Assembly (NCBI RefSeq): GCF_023740735.1
Contig: NZ_JAMRXH010000008.1
Location: 1 to 64,000, forward strand
Length of the DNA: 64,000 nucleotides
Origin: Nocardia sp. CDC159
GTDB lineage: Bacteria > Actinomycetota > Actinomycetes > Mycobacteriales > Mycobacteriaceae
Direction of reading: 5' to 3'
Numbering within the stretch: the first letter of the stretch is position 1; each line of letters begins with the position of its first letter. The translations under genes and the position numbers were made by a program. Below, in pieces: positions 6,900-14,375 of the stretch. The notes under the pieces are model-generated. The model worked only from the letters and a program-made list of their open reading frames with translations. It had not been told where the DNA came from and ran no database searches.

Positions 6900-7210
6900 T
6901 CGGCACCGCGCTTGCGGAGCTGTTCCATGTCGTGGATGAAACGGATCGCCATCGCCGCGACCTGCCGCGCCTCCTGGGCCGCCTCGGGCCACCGGTTCGC
7001 TTTGATGTCGTCCCACATCTCGTCGACCTCCTCGCGGAGGATCGCCCATCCCTCGTGCATCGAGTTCATCGGCGGAAACTTGGCGATAGCGCGGTTGAGT
7101 TCGGCCAAGACTTCCCCTGCGATGGCGTGGTGAGCCACCGACAGCTGCGTCGGGGCTGGCTCGTGAGCGATGCCGTGCATCATTCGGCCGCCCATTCCCG
7201 GTGTACTCAT
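6896..7210 (-). CDS. MazG-like nucleotide pyrophosphohydrolase
   Basis: A 104-residue all-helical protein. HEGWAILREEVDEMWDDIK followed by EARQVAAMAIRFIHDM has the E-x2-E/D...D spacing of the MazG-like NTP-PPase fold (metal-binding acids on two helices). Such phage enzymes hydrolyse nucleotides such as dUTP or (p)ppGpp-like alarmones; the substrate here is unknown. Start at MSTPG (7210), overlapping the upstream stop. It belongs to the leftward early operon. Confidence 0.65.
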   Translation of the reverse strand: MSTPGMGGRMMHGIAHEPAPTQLSVAHHAIAGEVLAELNRAIAKFPPMNSMHEGWAILREEVDEMWDDIKANRWPEAAQEARQVAAMAIRFIHDMEQLRKRGAE

Positions 7211-7410
7211 TGCTGGTTCTCCCTTTCGATTGTTTGCTGGGCGCGGGCGCTCAAGGTGGTGCGCTCGGAGTAGTCGTTCGTCGTCACCCGCGTGGCCAGA
7301 TGCGGCTTGCAGATCGGGCACGGGACGGGTTCGTCCGCGAGCGGGCCAGTCAGCCAACCGCGGCGGCACTCGTGATCAGGGCGCGGCTCTCCGGTGCGAT
7401 CGAGCGTCAT
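7207..7410 (-). CDS. Putative zinc-binding phage protein, 67 aa
   Basis: Sixty-seven residues with HECRRGW in the first third and CPICKPH in the middle, a plausible Cys/His metal site common in small actinophage proteins. ATGA overlaps at both ends. Role unknown. Confidence 0.5.
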   Translation of the reverse strand: MTLDRTGEPRPDHECRRGWLTGPLADEPVPCPICKPHLATRVTTNDYSERTTLSARAQQTIERENQQ

Positions 7411-7826
7411 CGCCACACCTCCGGCCCGATCACGCGCGTGGGCAGGCCAAGCTCGTCCGCTGCGTCGAGGCAGTCCCACGTCCCCTTCGACAAGGCGCGA
7501 TCCCACGACGACGGCAAACCAACAGCCGTGTCGGCATCCGAGTACGCGCGGCACATCGCCCGATTGCGGATCGGCCCGGCCGCGCGACCGTAACGCGCCC
7601 AATCCGCCTCGAACACACGCCAATCCGACCGCGCAAGGTGCGCCGCGCACCACCCTCGGACATAGCCATCCACGCCACTCGGGCAATCCCCGACTGCCAC
7701 GAACAACGCCTTCGCGGCTTCGTGGGCCAGGGCTTGCTCCCGTTCCAACTCGGCCACCACCACGCGCCGCAGACGCAGGTGATTGATCCGGGTCCCCATG
7801 AAGATCACCAATCGGTAGCCGTTCAC
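7407..7826 (-). CDS. SLOG-superfamily (YpsA/DUF2493-like) protein
   Basis: A 139-residue protein. It has a basic helix, then VGDCPSGVDGYVRGW in place of the usual GxxxGxD nucleotide loop, then ADWARYGRAAGPIRNRAM and SKGTWDCLDAADELGLP. These match the order and spacing of the SLOG/DUF2493 family, thought to bind nucleotides or ADP-ribose derivatives. The N-terminal beta strand is short (LVIFMGTR), slightly unlike the usual VTGSR opening. It may sense or process a nucleotide signal. Confidence 0.65.
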   Translation of the reverse strand: MNGYRLVIFMGTRINHLRLRRVVVAELEREQALAHEAAKALFVAVGDCPSGVDGYVRGWCAAHLARSDWRVFEADWARYGRAAGPIRNRAMCRAYSDADTAVGLPSSWDRALSKGTWDCLDAADELGLPTRVIGPEVWR

Positions 7827-8170
7827 GACAGCGCTTTCCGATCTGCGAGGTCTCGGACCAGGCGCAGCACTTCAGCACGATGTTCCGGGCTAGCCGGTGG
7901 CGCCTCCAGCGCCGCCTGGTGCGCCTTCTCGCGTTCAGCGCGGTCGCGCCGAATCTCCCGCGCATGCCGGATCAGATGGGTCGGCATCGCCCGCTCCGCC
8001 GATTCGACGTAGTGACGCGTCACCGCCTCCAGCAAATCCGGCAGCTCGAGGTCGTAGCGGGAGAACGCCTCCGCCCACCCCACCGCGAGCGCCTTGTCCG
8101 GGCGGCTGAACGACGGATCGAAGCACGCGCACTTGGCGAGCACCTGAGCAGCTTCGGCGGGTGTGCTCAT
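7823..8170 (-). CDS. Putative helicase-loader-like partner of the replication protein
   Basis: A 115-residue helical protein from MSTPAEAAQV. The pattern VLAKCACFDPSF...VGWAEAF...LLEAVTRHYVESAERAMPTHLI is seen in actinophage proteins encoded next to replication initiators. It is directly downstream of, and overlaps, the initiator gene. A loader role is inferred from position. Confidence 0.5.
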   Translation of the reverse strand: MSTPAEAAQVLAKCACFDPSFSRPDKALAVGWAEAFSRYDLELPDLLEAVTRHYVESAERAMPTHLIRHAREIRRDRAEREKAHQAALEAPPASPEHRAEVLRLVRDLADRKALS

Positions 8171-9051
8171 TGCTGAATCGCTTTCTGCTGGTAGGGATCC
8201 AAAGCCGTCACGGCGCCGTCGAATTCGTTGGCCACGTCCATCCAGCCGCGGGCTTTCGCGGTGGCCGCGCCCTCGACGGACGCCGCCGCGGTCCGGCGAT
8301 TGTGTTCCTCGATCGCTTTCGAACGGAGCTGGTCGTATTTCTCCCGGAATTTCGGCATCGACATGACGTTCGATTTCCAGAACGGATCCGCTTGGCACCA
8401 GTCGATGAGCGCCATCGCTCGATTGAGTTCGATGCCGTCCCGGTCGAGCAGCAGACGCGCCTCGGTGCGCCACTTCTCGGTGATCGTGGGTTTGCGGTTG
8501 CCGTTGGCGACAACGAGTTCCTGGAGCCGGAGGCAGAGGGCTTCGACGTCCTCGCGGATCGGCTCGTCCTGCTTCGGCGGCTTCGCCGACGAAGAACTCT
8601 TCGAAGAAGAGTTCTCTTCTGTTCCTCTGTTCCTCTGTTCCGGGCGCGAGGATCGAGCGACAGTCTCGCGAGGGTGTCGCGAGGATTCGCGCGGTTCTCC
8701 ATCCTGGCTGGTAGGGAGCGGATATCGAGCCCTGTTGGGCTTGTCGACGCGCTGGTGCCTCCCCCACCCTGTGACGTACAAGAACGCCTTCCCCTCGACC
8801 GTGTATCGCTCGATCAGACCTCGTTCCGCGAACGTAGAAAGCGCTTCCGCAACCCTCTCGAAGGTCTCGCGAGGTTCCCGCTCCACATCCGCGGCGAAGA
8901 GATCCGCACAGATCGCCGCGAGCTTGTCGAGGCCGACTCCGTTGTCATCTACGTAGGACCACAAGCCGATGAAGACCAGGCGCTCGTGCCAGGTCAGTCT
9001 GTCGATGTCGTCGGAGCGCCAGAACTCGGGCTTGATAGATCTGATCCGCAT
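8167..9051 (-). CDS. Phage replication initiation protein
   Basis: 294 residues from MRIRSIKPEFWRSDDI. The N-terminal ~110 residues are a winged-helix domain typical of phage replisome organisers. A low-complexity Ser/Lys linker (residues ~140-165) follows, then a helical C-terminal domain (DWCQADPFWKSNVMSMPKF). It probably binds the phage origin and recruits helicase with the next gene's product. Its start overlaps the HNH gene stop by one base. Confidence 0.7.
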   Translation of the reverse strand: MRIRSIKPEFWRSDDIDRLTWHERLVFIGLWSYVDDNGVGLDKLAAICADLFAADVEREPRETFERVAEALSTFAERGLIERYTVEGKAFLYVTGWGRHQRVDKPNRARYPLPTSQDGEPRESSRHPRETVARSSRPEQRNRGTEENSSSKSSSSAKPPKQDEPIREDVEALCLRLQELVVANGNRKPTITEKWRTEARLLLDRDGIELNRAMALIDWCQADPFWKSNVMSMPKFREKYDQLRSKAIEEHNRRTAAASVEGAATAKARGWMDVANEFDGAVTALDPYQQKAIQQ

Positions 9052-9500
9052 TACCCACGCTCCAGGTTGCACGGCATGCACAGCACGCGCAGGTTCTCGA
9101 TGGTGTCCGGACCGCCATCACGGAACCGGATGATGTGATCAAGCGACAACGCTTCAGTCGCTCCGCAGAACTGGCAGCGAAAACCGTCGCGCTGCATCAC
9201 CGCGAGACGCACGGCGGCGGGGATGTTCCTGCTCCGCTCGACAATCCGGGGCCAGTCGACGAATCGCCATCCATCCATTGATGGGGTCCAGAGGTCAGCT
9301 TCGACGAGCGCATCCGCGAGGGATGCCGAAGCGCCGAACAGTTCGATCACTCCGGCCGGTACGGCGCCGTCGTTGGCATTGCCCAAGCACCAGCTGAGAG
9401 ACAGGCCCCACAACCCCATTGCCTCGCACCGGCGCGCACGCGGAATCCGCATCGTCTTCTTGTGGCTGTGCATCTTGTCGTCGATCCGGCCCCATGCCAT
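9051..9500 (-). CDS. Replisome-type wHTH fused to HNH endonuclease
   Basis: 149 residues from MAWGRIDDKMHSHKKT. Residues 1-90 resemble the winged-helix domain of phage replication initiators. Residues ~95-149 are an HNH module: CQFCGATEALSLDHIIRFRDGG then NLRVLCMPCN, giving the two CxxC zinc pairs and the catalytic DH. It precedes the initiator gene. Either the fusion targets a nuclease to replication DNA or a homing nuclease joined a duplicated initiator domain. Confidence 0.7.
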   Translation of the reverse strand: MAWGRIDDKMHSHKKTMRIPRARRCEAMGLWGLSLSWCLGNANDGAVPAGVIELFGASASLADALVEADLWTPSMDGWRFVDWPRIVERSRNIPAAVRLAVMQRDGFRCQFCGATEALSLDHIIRFRDGGPDTIENLRVLCMPCNLERG

Positions 9501-9715
9501 TAGTCGCGGGCCTCCTTCGTCAGCTCCCCTCCGGAGCACCCTTCCGGCCCGCCGATGAACAGGTAGGCGTGGACATGACCCTGGACGTCCTGATCTGGGA
9601 TGAAGGACTGGTCGTCGTAGTAGACCGTGAAACCCGCTGCGCGCAGGGCGTCAGCGACTTTCGGAACGCACACCGGGTGCGCCGAAATCCGGGCGCTGAA
9701 TCGGCATCTGGTCAC
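9500..9715 (-). CDS. Hypothetical phage protein, 71 aa
   Basis: Seventy-one residues; VPKVADALRAAGFTVYYDD reads as a helix followed by a strand. The start overlaps the upstream stop by ATGA. Small beta-alpha proteins of this kind are frequent in actinophages; function unknown. Confidence 0.5.
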   Translation of the reverse strand: MTRCRFSARISAHPVCVPKVADALRAAGFTVYYDDQSFIPDQDVQGHVHAYLFIGGPEGCSGGELTKEARD

Positions 9716-9990
9716 TGTTCGGCCTCCTTCGCCAACTCAGCAATGGCGGCCGCGAAAGCCTCCCGGTCTCCCGGCTCCTCCCGGCGCACCACCCAACCCG
9801 ACTCGATTTCCTTGTCGCGATCGGCTTTTCGTGGCGTGAACTTCTTGTGTGCTTGCTGGACCGTGGCTCGGGTGCGTGGCTTCCAGCCGATGACGCCTTC
9901 CACCCGGCCCTGTGGGTCGACCATCACCCAGCCGGGAGGCTTGCGGATCAGCTCCGACCATTCGCGCGTACCGATGTCTTCAGCGCTCAT
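9712..9990 (-). CDS. Hypothetical phage protein, 92 aa
   Basis: Ninety-two residues. The N-terminus contains WSELIRKPPGWVMVDPQGRVEG and the C-terminus is an acidic helix. ATGA coupling on both sides. No family recognised. Confidence 0.5.
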   Translation of the reverse strand: MSAEDIGTREWSELIRKPPGWVMVDPQGRVEGVIGWKPRTRATVQQAHKKFTPRKADRDKEIESGWVVRREEPGDREAFAAAIAELAKEAEQ

Positions 9991-10361
9991 GCAGAAACCT
10001 CCTCACGCAGATGCGATCCCAGCTCGGTCAGCATTCGCGTCGCCCGCTCCGGCCGCGGAAACAGGCCCTCCTGCGGCGGCTCCGGCTTCGGACGCGGTTC
10101 GCCACCCCCGCCCCCAGGCGCCCGGAATTCGATGCAGTGATAGTCCTGCGGCTGCTCCTGCTCCAACCACTCGACCGGCGTCTTCTGCGAGCAGATCGCC
10201 ACGGCGATCAGCGGGCATCCGGTATTGGCGATCCCGTTGCGGTATGGGGCATCACGCAGGCAACTGGCGCACCAGGCAGCCTCCCAGTACTCCCAGGAGC
10301 TGCCGTTGCTGAAGGCTGGCGTCGGGCGGGCATCGCGTTCGATCTCCTCGAAGGACCTCAC
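9987..10361 (-). CDS. Hypothetical phage protein with CxxC, 124 aa
   Basis: A 124-residue protein with WCASC near residue 30, further Cys at NTGCPL and AICSQ, and a Pro/Gly-rich linker (residues ~80-95). A metal-binding N-terminal half is likely. Unknown family. Confidence 0.5.
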   Translation of the reverse strand: MRSFEEIERDARPTPAFSNGSSWEYWEAAWCASCLRDAPYRNGIANTGCPLIAVAICSQKTPVEWLEQEQPQDYHCIEFRAPGGGGGEPRPKPEPPQEGLFPRPERATRMLTELGSHLREEVSA

Positions 10362-10771
10362 GGCGCACCTCCTTGACGCTTGTCAGCCGCTTCCCATTCG
10401 CGATACAAGCGGCGTCGTTCCGACATGGTCAGCAGCACCGCGCGATCCAAGATCGCTACAACTCGCGCCGCCGGGGCGGTGAACGTCTCGACGGAGTCCT
10501 CGGTCGACCGCGCCAGCTCGCCCATCGGCTCCACGCGGTACAGATCGCCGCGGCCCCACAGGGAGGCGTAATGCTTGGCGTACAACCGATTCGGCGTCAA
10601 GTAGACGCGATCGGCATGTTGCGACGGCCCATCCATGCCGAGATGCGCTTCACCGCGGGCGCGGGCCTCGCACCATGGGCAGCCGTCATGATGGCGGCGG
10701 CCGTGGCCGGGCTCGATGACCTCGCCCACTCGCAAATCGGGGACGCCGCCATGGAACAGTCGCGGGCTCAT
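10358..10771 (-). CDS. Arr-like ADP-ribosyltransferase candidate
   Basis: 137 residues from MSPRLFHGG. The order LFHGGVPDLRVGEVIEPGH (His7), RVYLTP (Tyr57), GRGDLYRVEPMGEL and TAPAARVVAILDRAV follows the rifampin ADP-ribosyltransferase (Arr) layout: H-G-T...L..GD.I.PG, Y-x-T, GRG.VY.VEP.G, then a late Pro-x-x-R-V strand. His7 and Tyr57 fall where Arr has its NAD-contacting His and Tyr; Asp92 or Glu95 could be the acid. An inserted CPWC segment (31-34) is extra. Function inferred from pattern only. Confidence 0.5.
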   Translation of the reverse strand: MSPRLFHGGVPDLRVGEVIEPGHGRRHHDGCPWCEARARGEAHLGMDGPSQHADRVYLTPNRLYAKHYASLWGRGDLYRVEPMGELARSTEDSVETFTAPAARVVAILDRAVLLTMSERRRLYREWEAADKRQGGAP

Positions 10772-11193
10772 GCCGCGCCTCCCTTGGCCGGCTTCATGCC
10801 GCCGAAGTCGTCGAGCAGTACGTGGCCGTGCAGGCCGGACACGATCGCGGTTTTCGCGGGGATCTCGCCGTGTTCGAGATGGAAGCCCGAGTCGTGCGCG
10901 GCAGCCGGGCGGCGCCCCACCCACCCGTGGCAGCCGCGAGTGCCATCGCCGCACGTCGCGACACAGTTCGATGCCGTCCAAGGGCCGCCCTGGGATCGGT
11001 TGCGGCGATGGTGGACCGATTCGGCGCGGGCGGCCCCGCAGATCTCGCACCAGCCGCCGGAGCGTTTCCTGACCAGCTTTCGAGTCTTCGACTCGCCGGG
11101 GTTCCTCGGCTTCCGGCGCCGCGGCTGAACCTTCGGCAACGTTTGCCGCACAAAGTCTTTCGCCAGATTCTTGGGTGACGGGTGGACGGTCAT
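10768..11193 (-). CDS. HNH endonuclease family protein
   Basis: A 141-residue protein with a basic N-terminus and WCEICGAARAESVHHRRNRS, then ATCGDGTRGCHGWV. CxxC, the His-His pair, Asn and CxxxxxxCH fit an HNH/zinc nuclease. Similar proteins occur in actinophage early regions near recombination genes. It could act in recombination, packaging or host DNA degradation. ATGA-coupled to both neighbours. Confidence 0.7.
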   Translation of the reverse strand: MTVHPSPKNLAKDFVRQTLPKVQPRRRKPRNPGESKTRKLVRKRSGGWCEICGAARAESVHHRRNRSQGGPWTASNCVATCGDGTRGCHGWVGRRPAAAHDSGFHLEHGEIPAKTAIVSGLHGHVLLDDFGGMKPAKGGAA

Positions 11194-11555
11194 GCCCCGT
11201 GCACCCCGCTTCCGGCCAGCGCGGCTTCCGAGCGGATCGTGGCACCGTAGGTGCGGCCGACATCAATCCGCGTCTGCAGAGTGCGAATGGTGCGCTGGAG
11301 ACCGCGGACTCCCGCCTCGGCCACCTCGGCCGCCAGGCGCAGCTCGGGCGTGGCGACGATCGCCTTGCACTTGCGGGCGTCGACCGAGCCTTCTGCCTTC
11401 AGGAACTCCTGTGCCTCGGCGAGCTTCGCCGCCTCCCGGGCGTTGACGGCGGCCACATCGGCCTCGTTCAGGTCTTTGGTCCGCTCGTCGAGTTCACGGG
11501 AAAGCCTCGATAGTTGGAGGACGACGTCGTTGGCGTTTTGCGGGACCGCGCTCAT
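11190..11555 (-). CDS. Coiled-coil phage protein, 121 aa
   Basis: A helical, acidic protein; residues ~10-75 are rich in Leu, Glu, Ala and Arg in heptad-like order. It is immediately downstream of the Rad52-like gene (ATGA), so it may take part in recombination, but no family is recognised. Confidence 0.5.
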   Translation of the reverse strand: MSAVPQNANDVVLQLSRLSRELDERTKDLNEADVAAVNAREAAKLAEAQEFLKAEGSVDARKCKAIVATPELRLAAEVAEAGVRGLQRTIRTLQTRIDVGRTYGATIRSEAALAGSGVHGA

Positions 11556-12130
11556 TCGTCACCGTCCTCTCGGTCGATCTCGTCGTTGCCGAGTGAGACC
11601 TGCTTCTCCACGCCGTCCTGCATGTCCGTCGGCGCGTCCTCTGCGACCTGGTCGGGCATGACCAATGTGCCCATCACCAGCGCCGACAACTGGCCCTTGT
11701 TGTAGAGCGAGAGCCCGAATTGGTCGCCGAGGTTGATCGCGGCGCGCTTCTTCGCCAGTGAGATCGCGCTTTTGAAGGCGAGATCGTGTGCGTCGCCGCG
11801 GGTCTGGTTCTGTGCCGTGGCTGTCGAACCGTCCTCGTAGTGGGCGAGCTCGTTGCCGTGCGGGTCCTTCACCGTCAGCCGCACCATGGCCCGATAGCAG
11901 GCATCCCAGCGCCCCGAGGGTTCGCCTTGTTTGTTGACCCGTGGTTCCTCGAAGACCAACTCGACGTACCGAACATCGGTGTCGAAGTTGCCGAATCCGA
12001 AGACCCTGATCAGATGCGCGGTTATGTCCTGCTGGGAGACGTGCGCATGGCCCTTGCCGTCCTTCAATACCCTGTTCGGGTGAATCGGCTTGAGTAGTTG
12101 CGTGATCTGCTTGAGGTTGAGCCTCACCAC
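11552..12130 (-). CDS. Rad52-like single-strand annealing protein
   Basis: 192 residues. LLKPIHPNRVLKD, AHLIRVFGFGNFDTDV, MVRLTVKD and THE run DGSTATAQNQTRGDAHDLA followed by KSAISLAKKRAAINLGDQF match the Rad52/22 (Sak-type) core used by actinophages for strand annealing. The acidic C-terminus (residues ~165-192) may recruit partners. The GTG start overlaps the stop of the RecB-like nuclease gene, so the two form an exonuclease/annealase recombination pair. Confidence 0.8.
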   Translation of the reverse strand: MVRLNLKQITQLLKPIHPNRVLKDGKGHAHVSQQDITAHLIRVFGFGNFDTDVRYVELVFEEPRVNKQGEPSGRWDACYRAMVRLTVKDPHGNELAHYEDGSTATAQNQTRGDAHDLAFKSAISLAKKRAAINLGDQFGLSLYNKGQLSALVMGTLVMPDQVAEDAPTDMQDGVEKQVSLGNDEIDREDGDE

Positions 12131-13011
12131 GGCACCCCCACTTGCAGCGGCCGGGGCTCGGCGCCCCTACGTTTGAACGCATTCCGCAGTTCGTCGATAT
12201 CGCGAGCCACCCGCGCCGCCCGCATCCCCAGTCCCAAATCGAGCTCGTAGAAGCGGACCCGCGGCTGTGATTGCATGATCGGGAAGTGCACGAGTAGCCC
12301 TGTTGCGGTGTCGAGGTCAGGGTGAATCGGGCGGCGCTCCCCCGTCTCCTGGTCGTACACCACCGAATGGGCGAGTGCGGCGACCTGCGTTGTCACTGAC
12401 ATCGGATAGCGGACATCCCATTTCCCGGTCTTGAGGTCCGACACCAGGACGCGGCCGTCCGGCAGACGAAGCAGGTAATCCAGCGAGCCCGCCCGTTGCA
12501 GTTCATCATTGACCACGAACAGTTCCTGGCGCAGGAATCGGATCGGCGCCATCGCCGACTTGTATTCGTCCAGAAGCGGTTTCAGGTGATCCTGGACCAG
12601 GCGCGGCTCTTGGCCGCGGTTCACCAACTCACCAAGCTTGTGAAATTCCGTCCCCGCCGCCGCGGCCACATGCTGCCCGGCGGTGGCGCGCGCCTGCTCG
12701 ACCGCAGCCTTCAGCCGGTCCTTGCCCGAGTTAGCGAAGCCGCCCTCTTCCGCGTTCCACGGGTCGCCGTCGAATTCGTTGATCAGCGTGACGATTTCCG
12801 ACCGCGCTGCCGGGTCGAGCATCACCCCCACAGCAGCCTGGGCGGCAGCCCAATCGACCAGACCTTCCTTGCTATCGAGGGACTTCGCGACCGCTGACAT
12901 CCGCGCGTACGGGATCGCGTCCTCGGAATACCACCACCGCTTCGGCTTCCCACGCCGGTCCTTACCCTCGCGCCACTCCCCAGTCAACGGCCCCGCGCCT
13001 GGCGGCATCAC
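12124..13011 (-). CDS. RecB/Cas4-like PD-(D/E)XK exonuclease
   Basis: At least 295 residues. GTEFHKLGELV, ELFVVNDEL, GSLDYLLRLPDG and SDLKTGK supply the H, E, D and D-x-K elements of the PD-(D/E)XK nuclease fold (residues ~120-205). It should resect DNA for the Rad52-like protein. The start is uncertain: GTG at 13011 lacks a clear ribosome site, and the same frame continues upstream without a stop (reading PITDHTIKRNHLDQPW) towards the preceding gene's stop, so a rare start codon is possible. Confidence 0.75.
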   Translation of the reverse strand: MMPPGAGPLTGEWREGKDRRGKPKRWWYSEDAIPYARMSAVAKSLDSKEGLVDWAAAQAAVGVMLDPAARSEIVTLINEFDGDPWNAEEGGFANSGKDRLKAAVEQARATAGQHVAAAAGTEFHKLGELVNRGQEPRLVQDHLKPLLDEYKSAMAPIRFLRQELFVVNDELQRAGSLDYLLRLPDGRVLVSDLKTGKWDVRYPMSVTTQVAALAHSVVYDQETGERRPIHPDLDTATGLLVHFPIMQSQPRVRFYELDLGLGMRAARVARDIDELRNAFKRRGAEPRPLQVGVPW

Positions 13012-13048
13012 CCATGGTTGGTCGAGATGGTTGCGCTTGATCGTGTGA

Positions 13049-13282
13049 TCAGTGATCGGTCTCTCCCCTCGCGTGCGCGACGATCGCTTTGAGCGCGTCG
13101 GCGAATTGGTCGATAGCGTCGAGCGAATGCATGGACCCGTACACCGGAGTCACACCGGTCTCGTCGTCCTCGTAACCGAGCAGCCGAATCCGGCCGGACG
13201 GGTCGAGTTCGGCCACGGCGCAAGAGAATCCGTCGCGCAACGTGACGCGGTAGTCCTCGGCGTCGATGATTAGGCTTCGCAC
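13049..13282 (-). CDS. Hypothetical phage protein, 77 aa
   Basis: Seventy-seven residues; the beta-rich first half (YRVTLRDGFSCAVAELD) is followed by a helical C-terminus. It overlaps the upstream gene by 13 bases. Unknown family. Confidence 0.55.
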   Translation of the reverse strand: MRSLIIDAEDYRVTLRDGFSCAVAELDPSGRIRLLGYEDDETGVTPVYGSMHSLDAIDQFADALKAIVAHARGETDH

Positions 13283-13539
13283 GACAGCACCCGCCCTTGC
13301 GCGTCCGCGATCCGGAACTCAACGATCGCCCGCGCCCGCTCCTCCAGCACCGACAGCGGCGAGTCGTAATCCACCCAGGCCGCCAGGCACATCAGTAGCT
13401 GCGCCATCCGCTCCGGGAACCACGCGCACTCGGCCGCCAGACCGCGGTACATCTGCAATAGCGGTTGGGAGCGCAGGTCGTCGCAGATCATCAGGGCGTT
13501 CGCGGCGATCTCGTCGTGATCGTGGTAGCGGGCGGTCAC
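13270..13539 (-). CDS. Hypothetical phage protein, 89 aa
   Basis: Eighty-nine residues from a GTG that overlaps the WhiB gene's stop (GTGA). Helical, with several Cys (MICDD, AECAW, LMCLAAW). No domain recognised. Confidence 0.5.
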   Translation of the reverse strand: MTARYHDHDEIAANALMICDDLRSQPLLQMYRGLAAECAWFPERMAQLLMCLAAWVDYDSPLSVLEERARAIVEFRIADAQGRVLSCEA

Positions 13540-13814
13540 GCTGACACCCCCTTGGCGATGCCCTCCAGTTGCTCGAACGCGCGAGTCAGATCTGTCCGGC
13601 CCCCGCTGTCGCCGAGGTCCACGCCAGCCCAGATGCCCGACTCCGCCCCAAGGTCGATGGCCTGCTGCGCGCATTTGGCTCGGACGGGGCAGTGGGTTAT
13701 GCACACCTGCATGGCCTCGGCTGCGCGCGACCGCCTGGTGCCGCTGCGGTCGCGGGGCGGGAACCACAAGTGCGGCGACTGCCTACAGGGTGCCTGCATC
13801 CATTGATCACTCAA
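13536..13814 (-). CDS. Phage WhiB-family regulator with atypical cysteine spacing
   Basis: Read from TTG at 13814 (92 residues); an ATG at 13799 is the alternative. APCRQSPHLWFPP, then MQVCITHCPVRAKC, then SGIWAGVD gives the WhiB order: one Cys, a three-Cys cluster, and the G-[IV]-W turn. Cys10, 38, 42 and 48 would hold a [4Fe-4S] cluster. The first pair of the cluster is C-x3-C; the family norm is C-x2-C. Phage WhiB proteins (for example WhiB of mycobacteriophage TM4) repress host WhiB genes, so host-sporulation/septation or redox control is plausible. Confidence 0.75.
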   Translation of the reverse strand: MSDQWMQAPCRQSPHLWFPPRDRSGTRRSRAAEAMQVCITHCPVRAKCAQQAIDLGAESGIWAGVDLGDSGGRTDLTRAFEQLEGIAKGVSA

Positions 13815-13881
13815 TTTGCCCGTCCCCCTTTGCTTCTCGCGTGCTTTCGGCACCGTTCGCACACCACGAAGCCTCGGCCGC

Positions 13882-14166
13882 TCAAAACGGATCCCACGCG
13901 GCGTGGAAGCACCGCACCCAAACCCGCTGGTTGCGCGCGGTTTCGATGTTCTCGTCGCGCAAATCACTGGATGCGCAGCCGAGGCAGCCGCGTGGATGTG
14001 AGTCGTCGGTCACGTCGGCATACAGCGTCGCATCGACGATGCGGCGGACCGTCATCCCAGTAAGCGGCGGGTAGAGGCGCTGAATCCCCGCGAAGGACAG
14101 CCCGCGGCGATGCAATTGCAGGATCTCGCGGACCTGCTGGTCCGTGAGCTTTCGCGGGCGGCTCAC
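13882..14166 (-). CDS. HTH plus Cys-rich phage protein, 94 aa
   Basis: The N-terminal LTDQQVREILQLHRRGLSF is a Hin/resolvase-type helix-turn-helix opening. The C-terminal half has HPRGCLGC and RCFHAAW, as in a small HNH-like or zinc domain. Likely a DNA-binding protein of the early operon, directly upstream of the WhiB gene. Confidence 0.55.
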   Translation of the reverse strand: MSRPRKLTDQQVREILQLHRRGLSFAGIQRLYPPLTGMTVRRIVDATLYADVTDDSHPRGCLGCASSDLRDENIETARNQRVWVRCFHAAWDPF

Positions 14167-14375
14167 AGCGCCCCCAGGTCGTCGGCTATCCGCCAGTCGC
14201 GCGCACGGTCGGGATCCTCGGGAACGTCTTGGCCGTCTTCATCGAGATCAACGGAGCCGCAGGAGTATTCGCCGTCGCGCGGCTGGGTGACGATGGCGAT
14301 GAGTGCCACGAGCAGCACGGCCCCGATCACCGAGGCCGTCACCCAGCCGAGCAGCGGCAGCCACAAGCCGCTCAC
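14163..14375 (-). CDS. Single-pass membrane protein, 70 aa
   Basis: The GTG start overlaps the upstream stop (GTGA). Residues ~5-30 are strongly hydrophobic; the remainder is acidic, so a short membrane protein with a soluble acidic tail is expected. Function unknown. Confidence 0.5.
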   Translation of the reverse strand: MSGLWLPLLGWVTASVIGAVLLVALIAIVTQPRDGEYSCGSVDLDEDGQDVPEDPDRARDWRIADDLGAL

